Part shown: piece by piece, positions 24,713 through 32,384 of the stretch
How the letters are laid out: every line of letters begins with the position of its first letter
Numbering within the stretch: position 1 is the first letter of the stretch
Source of the DNA: Candidatus Shapirobacteria bacterium
Lineage (GTDB): Bacteria; Patescibacteriota; Microgenomatia; UBA12405
NCBI GenBank assembly: GCA_018062705.1
Contig: JAGORQ010000001.1
Span: 85,624-137,486, forward strand
Length of the DNA: 51,863 nt
Direction of reading: 5' to 3'
Notes under the pieces: model-generated
Told to the model about the DNA's origin: nothing
What the model saw: only the letters and a program-made list of their open reading frames with translations
Databases searched by the model: none
Translations under genes and position numbers: made by a program

Positions 24713-25297
24713 ATGAATAAAGAAACAAAAATCGAACTGATGGCATACTTTAAAGCATTGCTAATTATTGTGGTTTTAGTAGCCTACGGTTTTTATCGTT
24801 TTGGGGTAGTTGCTACAGTTAATGGTCAAGTGGTTGATCGGTTTAGTTATTGGTTAAATTTGGAAAAACAAGATGGCAAACAGGTACTAGAGACAATGAT
24901 TCAGGAAAAAATGATTTTGGGAGAAGCTGACAAAAAAGGTATCAAGATTGACCAAAAGGCAATAGATGAGGAAATTTCCAAGATAGAAGAACAACTGAAA
25001 GAGAAGAACCAAACATTGGCTCAAGTGCTGGAAAGTCGAGCTATGACTAAAGCTGACTTACTTAAACAAATTAGGATTCAAAAAATAGTTGAGGCTTTGG
25101 CAAAACCAAAAACAGAGGTGGACCAAAAAGAGATTGATGCTTTTATTGAAAAAAATAAAGCACAATTTCCAAAAAATACTTCTAAGGATGACATGCAAAA
25201 AATGGCCAAAGAGCAACTTATAGCCCAAGAGAGGGAAACATCCATTGGAACTTGGTTTGATAATTTGAAAAAAGAATCAAAGGTAGTTTATAAATAG
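24713..25297 (+). CDS. Membrane-anchored SurA/PrsA-N-like chaperone
   Basis: The 194-residue protein has one N-terminal membrane segment (about 12-30), then VATVNGQVVDRFSYWLNLEK, the strand-helix opening of SurA N-terminal domains. A helical bundle follows (EEQLKEKNQTLAQVLESRAM, KADLLKQIRIQKIVEAL, ERETSIGTWFDNLKKES). There is no parvulin isomerase domain, so it should hold or guide unfolded exported proteins rather than isomerise proline. It lies 20 bases ahead of the zinc-ribbon gene. Confidence 0.75.
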   Translation: MNKETKIELMAYFKALLIIVVLVAYGFYRFGVVATVNGQVVDRFSYWLNLEKQDGKQVLETMIQEKMILGEADKKGIKIDQKAIDEEISKIEEQLKEKNQTLAQVLESRAMTKADLLKQIRIQKIVEALAKPKTEVDQKEIDAFIEKNKAQFPKNTSKDDMQKMAKEQLIAQERETSIGTWFDNLKKESKVVYK

Positions 25298-25317
25298 TTT
25301 AGGAGTAGAATAAAAAT

Positions 25318-25845
25318 ATGATTGATCCAAATGATGTATGTCCAAAATGTGGGGCGGAGTTAGCTGAGGTAACCAAAACGGCTACCGGAAGAGAACTTCA
25401 ACGTTGCTCCAAAGGCAGTTGGAATCCCCAAAGCCACAAAAATGAAGGGTGCGATTATGTGAAATGGCTGGAAGTGAAGCCGGTAGAACTGGAAGAAAAA
25501 TGCCCCAAGTGTGGAGCACAATTGATTTTGCAAACCACTCGCTTTGGTAAAAAAATGAAAAAGTGTAGTGCTGGGGGTTGGGATAAGGAAGCCAAAAAAG
25601 CGACCGGATGTGATTATGTAGAATGGATTAATGGTAGTACCGAAAAACTAGATGAAAAATGCCCGAAGTGTGGTGAGGCGTTGGTTCTGTTTACTACTGC
25701 CAACGGTAAAAGAATGAAAAAATGTTCAACTTCAGGCTGGGACAGAGAGGCTAAGAAAGCCACCGGTTGTGACTATGTATTGTGGCTAAAGGCTGGGGAG
25801 ACAGTGTCGGATAATGGAGAAGAGTTTTTGCCACCAGAGGAATAA
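25318..25845 (+). CDS. Triple topoisomerase-type zinc-ribbon protein
   Basis: The 175-residue protein is three tandem copies of one ribbon. Each copy has CPKCGAxL, a basic KKCS or QRCS stretch, a Trp and a closing GCDYVxW (starts near residues 8, 61 and 114). This resembles the C4 ribbons at the C-terminus of topoisomerase I, which bind single-stranded DNA, but no topoisomerase core is present. It may bind nucleic acid by itself. Its stop overlaps the methyltransferase start by one base (TAATG), so they are translated together. Confidence 0.75.
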   Translation: MIDPNDVCPKCGAELAEVTKTATGRELQRCSKGSWNPQSHKNEGCDYVKWLEVKPVELEEKCPKCGAQLILQTTRFGKKMKKCSAGGWDKEAKKATGCDYVEWINGSTEKLDEKCPKCGEALVLFTTANGKRMKKCSTSGWDREAKKATGCDYVLWLKAGETVSDNGEEFLPPEE

Positions 25846-26654
25846 TGGTCTACCATCAAAAAAATTCGTTGGGGCAGAATTTTATTAAATTTCCGAGCTT
25901 GGTCAGGGAATTGTTGGAGGCAACCGATATAGGTAATAATGATTTGGTGATTGAGATTGGACCGGGGAAAGGAGTGATTACTCGAGAATTGACAGAGAAG
26001 GCGGGAGAGGTGTGGGGAATAGAAAAGGACGCCGACCTCTACAAAGAACTTGAGATTAAATTTAAAAATTTAGAATTTAAGAATTTAAAAACATACAATC
26101 AAGACTTTTTGGAATTTAAATTACCAAAGAAACCGTACAAGGTTTTTTCGAATATTCCTTTCTCGATTACCTCAGAAATTATGAACAAGTTTCTGACCGA
26201 GGTAAATATGCCGGATGCGATGTATTTGATAATGCAATTAGAGGTGGCGGAAAAGTTTAAGGGTGGAGTGGTGGAAACTATGAGTTCAGTGTTGACTAAA
26301 CCCTGGTATGAGGTGGAGATATTGGGAGAAATTGATCGGACAAATTTTACACTAAAACCTCAAGTAAAGATTGTGTTTGTCAAATTTGTTAAAAGAAAAA
26401 TAGCTTATATTAAAGAAGAAGATAAAAGTATATTTAGAAAGTTTGTGAGCTATGGATTTTCTAAATGGAAGCCAACAGTGTTGGAAGCATTTAAAGAAGT
26501 GATGACTTATGAACAGGCCAAACATATTCGTAAAGCGCTGGATATTGGGGATATAAAACCAAGCGAACTAACCTTCGATAAATGGCTTTTGATGTTTAAG
26601 ATGTGGATTAAAGTGGCTAGTGAGGAGCAGAAGAGGATAATTAAACGGGGATAA
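25845..26654 (+). CDS. rRNA adenine N6-methyltransferase, Erm/KsgA family
   Basis: The 269-residue protein opens with NSLGQNFI, which matches the QNFL-type start of this family. The SAM-binding motif is EIGPGKG (37-43), an acidic motif lies at Asp87, and the target-adenine motif is NIPF (Asn103-Phe106) in SNIPFSIT. KsgA usually has NLPYNIS, and Erm proteins have NIPYxxST, so this one leans toward the Erm side. It may act on 23S or on 16S rRNA; the sequence does not settle it. If Erm-like it could protect against macrolides. It is coupled to the zinc-ribbon gene, itself possibly an RNA binder. Confidence 0.8.
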   Translation: MVYHQKNSLGQNFIKFPSLVRELLEATDIGNNDLVIEIGPGKGVITRELTEKAGEVWGIEKDADLYKELEIKFKNLEFKNLKTYNQDFLEFKLPKKPYKVFSNIPFSITSEIMNKFLTEVNMPDAMYLIMQLEVAEKFKGGVVETMSSVLTKPWYEVEILGEIDRTNFTLKPQVKIVFVKFVKRKIAYIKEEDKSIFRKFVSYGFSKWKPTVLEAFKEVMTYEQAKHIRKALDIGDIKPSELTFDKWLLMFKMWIKVASEEQKRIIKRG

Positions 26655-26667
26655 CTAGGTAGAGAAT

Positions 26668-26710
26668 TGTCAAACTGTGTCAAGATAGGCGGTAATTCAT
26701 AGGTTATTAT
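26668..26710 (+). promoter_or_regulatory. OmpR-type operator A and -10 of the 26717 gene
   Basis: TGTCAA at 26668-26673 and again at 26678-26683 (10 bases apart), then GATA. Exactly 21 bases after the second box comes TATTAT (26705-26710), and 6 bases later the ATG. No canonical -35 is present, as expected for an activator-dependent promoter. Confidence 0.65.
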
Positions 26711-26716
26711 AGGTCT

Positions 26717-27097
26717 ATGGACAAACAAAAAAAGAGTATTCCAGAAAAAGTTGTTGATGTTGGTTTACCAAAAGAATTAACAGCAATGTTGACTAAGTTG
26801 GCAAACGAAAATATTCCTAATTTAATGGATTATGCTGGCTTCATGATGGCTAGAGGGAGAGACATGGCATTACATGAAAGTATTGTCGAGCTTGTCGATT
26901 TTGGTATCGGTCAATTTGAACCTAGAAATATTAAAGGACAAGAGTTTTTACAAAAAGCCAGAGAGCAGTTACACCAAGAAGGTTTGAAATTAACCATTGA
27001 AACAATTGCTAAATTGAAACAGCCGAACACTTTTGATTTTGTAGGTCAGGTAAGGCAAATATTCGCAAGAAAGATTTCGACTGTGGAAAGTAAATAG
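26717..27097 (+). CDS. Unknown small protein, operator-controlled cargo 1
   Basis: I do not recognise this 126-residue protein. It is predicted soluble and mostly helical (PKELTAMLTKLANENIPNL, EFLQKAREQLHQEGLKLTIE), with no signal peptide, membrane segment or Cys cluster. The ATG is fixed by TATTAT 6 bases upstream. Its promoter carries the double TGTCAA operator, and a decayed copy of the regulator 3' end follows its stop at once. It is thus the first member of the cargo array; its function is unknown. Confidence 0.6.
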   Translation: MDKQKKSIPEKVVDVGLPKELTAMLTKLANENIPNLMDYAGFMMARGRDMALHESIVELVDFGIGQFEPRNIKGQEFLQKAREQLHQEGLKLTIETIAKLKQPNTFDFVGQVRQIFARKISTVESK

Positions 27098-27130
27098 TTA
27101 TTCAACATATAACCTTTACCTCGAAACAGC
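27098..27130 (-). repeat. Decayed relic of the regulator 3' end (copy 0)
   Basis: Read on the minus strand this encodes RGKGYMLN and then a stop, matching the end of the intact regulator (RGKGYMLKN). It is diverged from the two perfect 44-bp copies and begins directly after the TAG of the 26717 gene. Confidence 0.6.
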
Positions 27131-27171
27131 AAAAAAATTGATGCACAATTATTAATGTTTTATTTGGGACT

Positions 27172-27507
27172 ATGATAGTGGAACAAAAAATAATACCTCC
27201 AAAACAATGGTATGGAGAGGATATGAGTCAAAGAAAAGCTAGAGCAATAACGGTAAGTTTTGATTCTAACGCGGTGGGTATAACAGAGCTCGAACTTCGA
27301 CTTATTAGAGATGAGCATCTGACAATTCCTCAACTATGCATCGAAAGATTTGACATTGCTGAGGCGGTTGAATTATTAAACGGCACAAATTCTCCGACTC
27401 ATATTAAGGCAAAGGAAGATGCTGAACAGCTGAGAACAAACTTAATAAATGTTTTAGGTGAACAATATGTTTTTGGAATGCTGGAGCGAACCGAATCACA
27501 GCTTTAA
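27172..27507 (+). CDS. Unknown small protein, cargo 2
   Basis: I do not recognise this 111-residue protein. It is soluble with mixed strand and helix prediction (RARAITVSFDSNAVGITELE, then helical segments). The ATG at 27172 is used, with a weak TTATTT 6 bases upstream and TTGATG 16 bases before that; an internal ATG at codon 18 is the alternative. No TGTCAA box was found here, so it differs from its neighbours. Its TAA lies inside the first 44-bp repeat and shares TTAA with the relic stop on the other strand. Confidence 0.55.
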   Translation: MIVEQKIIPPKQWYGEDMSQRKARAITVSFDSNAVGITELELRLIRDEHLTIPQLCIERFDIAEAVELLNGTNSPTHIKAKEDAEQLRTNLINVLGEQYVFGMLERTESQL

Positions 27508-27547
27508 TTCTTCAACATATACCCTTTACCCCTAAGGGTTTGGATAT
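27504..27547 (-). repeat. 44-bp perfect copy of the regulator 3' end (relic, copy 1)
   Basis: It is identical to 27848-27891, which is the true 3' end of the regulator gene. Read on the minus strand it encodes IQTLRGKGYMLKN and stop, with nothing of the regulator upstream. It includes a small hairpin, ACCCTT / AAGGGT (27521-27526 with 27534-27539). The distance to the second copy is 344 bases and encloses one promoter and one cargo gene. Confidence 0.85.
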
Positions 27548-27556
27548 GGCAATAAA

Positions 27557-27600
27557 TGTCAAAGTGATGTCAAGATAAGTAAATATATTTGGCCTATAAT
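27557..27600 (+). promoter_or_regulatory. OmpR-type operator B and -10 of the 27627 gene
   Basis: TGTCAA at 27557-27562 and 27568-27573 (11 bases apart), then GATA, 21 bases, then TATAAT (27595-27600). The ATG is 26 bases further on, so this mRNA has a leader of about 20 bases, unlike the other sites. Confidence 0.65.
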
Positions 27601-27626
27601 TTGGTTAATTATTAATTAATATTATT

Positions 27627-27851
27627 ATGTGCGAAATGGATATATTAGAAACTGGAATTTGCGTAAGCCCATTGTCACCGGAAGATCTGGCAAGGATCGA
27701 TGGACTATTACTTCATACAAGGAATATTACTCGCGATTTTAATTTAAAATTTTATGGATTTGATATATATCCTGATTTTGAACGAAGAATATATGGGCGA
27801 TTGAACACCCCCCAATCAGGATCAGTTTCTAAAACACTAGAGAATAGTTAA
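27627..27851 (+). CDS. Unknown small protein, operator-controlled cargo 3
   Basis: This 74-residue soluble protein is not recognised. It has SPLSPEDLARIDGLLLHTRN, a predicted helix, and an aromatic stretch FYGFDIYPDFERRIYG. Its promoter carries the double TGTCAA operator. Its TAA overlaps the regulator stop on the other strand within TTAA, and the unit of relic, promoter and gene lies exactly between the two 44-bp repeats. Confidence 0.55.
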   Translation: MCEMDILETGICVSPLSPEDLARIDGLLLHTRNITRDFNLKFYGFDIYPDFERRIYGRLNTPQSGSVSKTLENS

Positions 27852-27891
27852 TTCTTCAACATATACCCTTTACCCCTAAGGGTTTGGATAT
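27848..27891 (-). repeat. 44-bp repeat, copy 2 (3' end of the intact regulator)
   Basis: It is identical to 27504-27547. It includes the stop codons of both convergent genes in one TTAA, and the ACCCTT/AAGGGT hairpin, which could end transcription from either side. Confidence 0.85.
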
Positions 27892-28873
27892 AGGAGCCGG
27901 AGATACCGTTGGCTTCGAACTTGTCGCGCAAACGCTGAATAGTTTTGGAAATGGCGTAGAGACTAAAATCATCTTCGGATTTGAAAATGGCGTTGCCAAG
28001 CGAATCAAAATCAACAATTTGATTGGAATTTTTGATGAGAGCGAGAGCTAGACTTTTTTCGGTATCAGTCAGATTCTCTATTGGCTTATCAAAGATTTTG
28101 GGCGTTGATTCAACATGACTAAAGGGCTTGTCAAAACTAGGAATACCTAATTTTTGATAAAATTTGTCAGATTCTTGGTTTAATTTAACTAAATCCTTGG
28201 TACGGATACCCTTGAGGGTGGGGATGTAGGCCGAGGCCGATTCGTATTTTTGGAGAACTGTAGCAATAGAGGTCTCGGTAACTAAATAGTCGGTAATAAT
28301 TTCCGATTCGGACCACATACCTTTTAGTTTTTTGAAGACATCGTCTCTGGTTAAAAAGGTAATTATGGCTTCGGCAATCGCATGAATCCCCTGGTCTTCA
28401 CGAAGGTACATAATAACTTCATCTGATGTTTCGATGCCATTAAAACTACAGCTAGTGCCAAAACTAGTGGGATAGATGATTATTTTTTTTATACTATTTG
28501 CTCGTGAAGGAATTATTTTATAGATTTCAGCAATTACTGCAGACTCAGCTTGCTCCCAAAGATCTTTTGTTTTAACAAAGTTTGGAGTTTTTAAGCTACA
28601 TTGTTCAAGTAGGCCAACAGTAGAATTGAGTGTTTTTGAATCAATGGTGATAGGTAAAGAGTTGACATCAACTTTTTTCACCTGATCCCAGAAGCGAGGG
28701 ATAGTGTTGTAGGGCAAGTCGGAAAAGGTGACAGTGTGGGCGTTGTTGATGTTGGGATTGGTAGGTAGAACGGTAAAACCGTTGGATTTGTAGAAGCCAA
28801 CAATCATTTGGTGAGCACAGTGAATTAAACGCTCGGCTTCTGATTTGACTGAATATTCCCAGGTGGTAAGCAT
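27848..28873 (-). CDS. One-component regulator with C-terminal OmpR/PhoB-type winged helix
   Basis: The 341-residue protein ends in an OmpR-type winged helix (about 267-341: NLTDTEKSLALAL, YAISKTIQRLRDKF, IQTLRGKGYMLKN). The recognition helix and the wing sequence of that family are visible. There is no receiver domain; residues 1-260 are a domain I do not recognise, shared with the gene at 48554. It should bind direct repeats near promoters. The promoter is TTGACA-N18-TATAAT with the ATG only 5 bases after the -10. That TTGACA is the reverse complement of box 1 of the divergent operator at 28903, so the protein may repress itself while activating the 28954 gene. Its last 44 bases are duplicated upstream of the cargo genes. 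Confidence 0.78.
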   Translation of the reverse strand: MLTTWEYSVKSEAERLIHCAHQMIVGFYKSNGFTVLPTNPNINNAHTVTFSDLPYNTIPRFWDQVKKVDVNSLPITIDSKTLNSTVGLLEQCSLKTPNFVKTKDLWEQAESAVIAEIYKIIPSRANSIKKIIIYPTSFGTSCSFNGIETSDEVIMYLREDQGIHAIAEAIITFLTRDDVFKKLKGMWSESEIITDYLVTETSIATVLQKYESASAYIPTLKGIRTKDLVKLNQESDKFYQKLGIPSFDKPFSHVESTPKIFDKPIENLTDTEKSLALALIKNSNQIVDFDSLGNAIFKSEDDFSLYAISKTIQRLRDKFEANGISGSYIQTLRGKGYMLKN

Positions 28874-28878
28874 GGGAT

Positions 28879-28908
28879 ATTATAGCATGTATCTTATAAT
28901 ATTGTCAA
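28879..28908 (-). promoter_or_regulatory. Regulator promoter overlapping the divergent operator
   Basis: On the minus strand TTGACA (28908-28903), 18 bases, TATAAT (28884-28879), then 5 bases to the ATG. The -35 coincides with box 1 of the operator for the divergent gene. Confidence 0.7.
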
Positions 28909-28945
28909 AGTGGGTCAAGATCGGATTTGTCTATTGAATTAAAAT
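28903..28945 (+). promoter_or_regulatory. OmpR-type operator D and -10 of the 28954 gene
   Basis: TGTCAA at 28903-28908 and GGTCAA at 28913-28918, then GATC, 21 bases after box 2, then TAAAAT (28940-28945). The ATG at 28954 is 8 bases after the hexamer. Confidence 0.62.
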
Positions 28946-28953
28946 TGGCAATT

Positions 28954-29292
28954 ATGATTAAGACATTTGATACAACATTGTCTGCCAGACAATTTATTGA
29001 AGCGAATTTAAAGACCGAAGAAAGTGAATTGGCGTTTTTGTTGCACTTTGTGGGTAAGACATTGGAAAGAACACACGTTGTTGGGGAAAATGAAATATTG
29101 GTGGGGTTTGGGATGTTGCAGGTAAGAAAAGACATTTCAACGATGATAAAGATACCGCTTTATGCTGGGGTGTACGGAGAAATGCTGGCTGACGCAGTAA
29201 TTAGTTATAGAAACGGTAGAAGACCTGAAGAGTTGGACAATGTCACTATTGACGGTTTCTTAGAACAGATTAAGCCAAGGGAAAAAAATTAA
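28954..29292 (+). CDS. Unknown small protein divergent from the regulator, cargo 4
   Basis: The ATG at 28954 gives 112 residues ([20 protein letters not shown]...). A TTG at 28927 in frame is rejected because it would overlap the operator and the -10. The protein is soluble and helical with a Gly/Tyr-rich centre ([20 protein letters not shown]), and it matches nothing I know. Being divergent from the regulator and sharing its operator, it is the likeliest functional partner of the regulator. Its stop shares TTAA with the copper ATPase stop. Confidence 0.62.
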   Translation: MIKTFDTTLSARQFIEANLKTEESELAFLLHFVGKTLERTHVVGENEILVGFGMLQVRKDISTMIKIPLYAGVYGEMLADAVISYRNGRRPEELDNVTIDGFLEQIKPREKN

Positions 29293-32200
29293 TTCTTTTG
29301 GGTTTTTAGGTAATTTTCTTTAAACTCTCTTGGGACAAAGTGCATCATATCGAGACTAGTTAATGTTCTTTTGGGTAGACCAGTGATAATGACGTTGTTG
29401 CCAAAAAAATCTTTGAGAATGTCGGACTTTTGACTGATTAACTTTTCGCTTATCATCATTTTGGCCTCATCATATCCAATGACAGTAGACAGATAGTTAA
29501 TTCCGTCGATAGTGTAAATAGTTTTGAGAGGGTCAATTACGTTCTTCAACTGTTCGGGAATATTTGAAGCATCATAAAGATAAAACAGCTTTAGATCACC
29601 TGATGGAGTTGCGGTTACCAATAAGTCATCTAAGGCTACTGAAAGACCTCTGAAAGTAGACTGACTAAACAGATGAAAGTGGTCAATAGGGGTGCCTGTT
29701 TGAGTGAGAATACCAACCACCTTGACGGTAGGAAGACCAAAGAAATTGGGAATTTCTGAGCCAATACCCTTGATCAAACCGTTTTCGATCATCATACCAG
29801 CTTCGGCTGAACCAAGAACAACTGTATTGGGAGCAGATAGGTCGGCTGTACCTTGGGATAGTTTTATTTGGGCAGGCAGACTATCGATACCGATAAATAG
29901 TTTGGGTGAGGTTTCGAGAAAAACTTTTGTAGAATTGTTGGTTAAAAGTTGACTAATAGCTGTTTTGACTGAGGGGTTATTTACCAAGTATGATTTGATG
30001 GAAGCATCGCTACCCATGGCAGAAGAGAATCTAGCAAATTGAATAAAGACGAATAAAAAGATGGTTACCATGGCGTAAGGTGCCAATTTGGAAATCCAAT
30101 TGAACTTGCCGGGCTTAAAGAACTTGAGGGTTAGGGAATTAGTGACCACAGAGACAGAAGATAATGCCATGGCTAGGCCAGCGAGTTCTGGCTTGAGAAC
30201 TAGACCGATTCCGGCTAAAGCACGGGCGGCGATGGGGATACCTAAGACATTGTAGATGAGGGCAAAAAATAAATTTTGGCGAATTTTACCGACTGTCTCT
30301 CGAGACAAGCTGATAGCGGTTAAAACACCCTTTAAGTCGTTGGTCATAATAATAATATTGCCCGATTCCATGGCCACATCAGCGCCTGAGGCCATAGCAA
30401 TTCCTAGGTCTGCCTGAACTAAGGCTGGGGCATCGTTGATACCATCGCCAACAAAACAAACATAATTATGATTAGATTTAAGGTTTAAGAAGTAAGATTT
30501 AAGAATAGGGCGGGATTGGAGTTGCTTAACATGATTGGCTTTGTCGGCGGGGAGGACTTCGGAAAAAATATTTTCTGATTTGATGCCAACTTGCTTGGCA
30601 ATAGCTTCGGCGGTACGGCGGTTATCGCCAGTAATCATGTAAACGGCGATGCCCATACTGGAAAGCTTTTGGACGACTGAGGCAGACGAGTCTTTGACTT
30701 GGTCGGCCACAGCAATCAGGGCTAGGGTTTTTTTGCTTGATGACAAAAGCATGACAGTTTTGCCTTCGGACTGTAATTTTTCAATGTCTGTTTGATGAAT
30801 CGATTTTGTGGGTTTGGTTATTAAATATTTTTTGCCAGATATAGTGGCGGAGACACCGGTACCGGGAAGTGCAAGAAAATTACTAATTACTAATGACAAA
30901 TTACTAATTACAAATTTAGACTTAAAATAACTCACTATAGATTCGGCGAGGGGGTGTTCGGATTTGGATTCGATGGAATAAAAAATTGAGCCAATCTTTT
31001 GATCGGATAATTTTGAATAATTGATAAAGTCGGTGACTTCTGGTTTACCTTTGGTTAAGGTACCGGTTTTGTCAAAAACAATAGTATTAACTTTTTCAGC
31101 CATTTCCAATGGTTCTCCACCCTTAATTAAAACCCCATACTCAGCACCCTTACCTGTCCCAACCATAATAGAAGTAGGGGTGGCTAGTCCGAGAGCACAC
31201 GGACAGGCAATGACTAAGACTGAAACAAAAGCCAAAAGACTAAACTCTAAACTCGAATGAAAAACAAAGAACCAAATAGCAAAAGTTAAGAGGGCAATAA
31301 TGATAACAATGGGAACAAAAAATGATGAAATCCGATCAGCGACCGCCTGGATTGGGGCCTTTGACCCCTGAGCATCTTCCATTAGTTTGACGATTTGGCT
31401 AAGGGCGGTATCAGTTCCGATTTTGGTAGCTTTAAATTCAAAAGAGCCGGTCTTATTAATTGAAGCAGTGTAAACCTTGGAACCAATTTGTTTTTCGACA
31501 GGTAATGATTCGCCAGTCAAAATTGATTCGTCAACCGCTGAATAACCACTAATAACTTCACCGTCAACCGGAATACGCTCACCAGGACGAACAATAACTA
31601 TGTCATTAACTAACACCTGTTCTATGGGAATATCAATAGTTTGACCAAGGCGCATCACCCGGGCGGTTTTGGGTGCCAAACCAATTAGCTTTTCAACAGC
31701 CTCCGAAGTCTTACCCTTGGCTTTGGCCTCTAAGAATTTTCCTAAAGCAACAAAAGTAACTAAGAAAGTAGCCACTTCAAAATAGAGATTGGGGATCTTG
31801 GTGCCGTTGAGCCCAATAACCGATCCGGTCTCAACAGAGTACTTTATAAGTTCATAGAGACTGTAGAAAAAAGCGGTGCTAGTACCGATAGCAATCAATG
31901 AATCCATAGAGAAGGTTTTTAGCCTTAGGGCAGACCAAAATCCTTTGAAAAAATTTGACCCGATAAAGAAAAGTACAGGGATGGTCAGAATAAATGAGAT
32001 AATGCCGGAATAGGGTAAAACTGTACTTTCGAATGGGATAGCGTTGGTAAAGTCATAGACCATAAACAAAATCATTGGTATCCCCAACAGAAGTCCAAAT
32101 ATAAATTTGGAAAACCAGTATTTGATCTCTTTGACTTGATAATTTTTTTGGTTTTGAGAGTCGAGGCTGGTAAGTGTTGCCTGGTAGCCAGCCTTGACAA

Positions 32201-32384
32201 CACTTTGAATTAGATTATCAACATTTGCCACAGGGCTATGGATAATTCTGGCCTTAGATGTGGCATAATTTACATTGACTTTGGAGACTCCGGGTGTATC
32301 GAGGAGGGACATTTCAATAAGTCGGGCACAACTAGTGCAGTGCATTCCTTGGATACTGAGACTGGTAGATTTTTGAGTAGACAT
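29289..32384 (-). CDS. copA: Copper-exporting P1B-type ATPase with C-terminal extracytoplasmic extension
   Basis: The 1031-residue pump uses ATP to export Cu(I). An N-terminal metal-binding domain has MHCTSC (Cys16, Cys19). The actuator motif TGES is at 290-293, the membrane metal site CPC is at 394-396, the phosphorylation site DKTGT is at Asp438, and GDGINDAP starts at 646. The usual family length is 750-800. After the normal last helices an extra membrane segment (about 768-786) and about 240 more residues follow, placed outside by topology and not recognised. The ATP-binding half holds short in-frame repeats ([12 protein letters not shown]) near 30890. The start overlaps the previous gene by one base. 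Confidence 0.9.
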   Translation of the reverse strand: MSTQKSTSLSIQGMHCTSCARLIEMSLLDTPGVSKVNVNYATSKARIIHSPVANVDNLIQSVVKAGYQATLTSLDSQNQKNYQVKEIKYWFSKFIFGLLLGIPMILFMVYDFTNAIPFESTVLPYSGIISFILTIPVLFFIGSNFFKGFWSALRLKTFSMDSLIAIGTSTAFFYSLYELIKYSVETGSVIGLNGTKIPNLYFEVATFLVTFVALGKFLEAKAKGKTSEAVEKLIGLAPKTARVMRLGQTIDIPIEQVLVNDIVIVRPGERIPVDGEVISGYSAVDESILTGESLPVEKQIGSKVYTASINKTGSFEFKATKIGTDTALSQIVKLMEDAQGSKAPIQAVADRISSFFVPIVIIIALLTFAIWFFVFHSSLEFSLLAFVSVLVIACPCALGLATPTSIMVGTGKGAEYGVLIKGGEPLEMAEKVNTIVFDKTGTLTKGKPEVTDFINYSKLSDQKIGSIFYSIESKSEHPLAESIVSYFKSKFVISNLSLVISNFLALPGTGVSATISGKKYLITKPTKSIHQTDIEKLQSEGKTVMLLSSSKKTLALIAVADQVKDSSASVVQKLSSMGIAVYMITGDNRRTAEAIAKQVGIKSENIFSEVLPADKANHVKQLQSRPILKSYFLNLKSNHNYVCFVGDGINDAPALVQADLGIAMASGADVAMESGNIIIMTNDLKGVLTAISLSRETVGKIRQNLFFALIYNVLGIPIAARALAGIGLVLKPELAGLAMALSSVSVVTNSLTLKFFKPGKFNWISKLAPYAMVTIFLFVFIQFARFSSAMGSDASIKSYLVNNPSVKTAISQLLTNNSTKVFLETSPKLFIGIDSLPAQIKLSQGTADLSAPNTVVLGSAEAGMMIENGLIKGIGSEIPNFFGLPTVKVVGILTQTGTPIDHFHLFSQSTFRGLSVALDDLLVTATPSGDLKLFYLYDASNIPEQLKNVIDPLKTIYTIDGINYLSTVIGYDEAKMMISEKLISQKSDILKDFFGNNVIITGLPKRTLTSLDMMHFVPREFKENYLKTQKN
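30886..30922 (-). repeat. In-frame mini-repeat inside copA
   Basis: The unit AATTACTAATTAC or close variants occurs twice, giving [11 protein letters not shown] in the nucleotide-binding domain. Its low complexity is unlike the flanking sequence, so it looks like a small inserted repeat tolerated in a loop. Confidence 0.4.

Noticed and set aside
27521-27539. The ACCCTT/AAGGGT hairpin as a proven rho-independent terminator
   Set aside because: The stem is only 6 bp and no T-run follows on either strand, so a terminator cannot be asserted.
28927-28953. TTG start adding nine residues to the 28954 gene
   Set aside because: These codons lie across the 21-base spacer and the TAAAAT of the promoter; the ATG at 28954 fits the promoter pattern.
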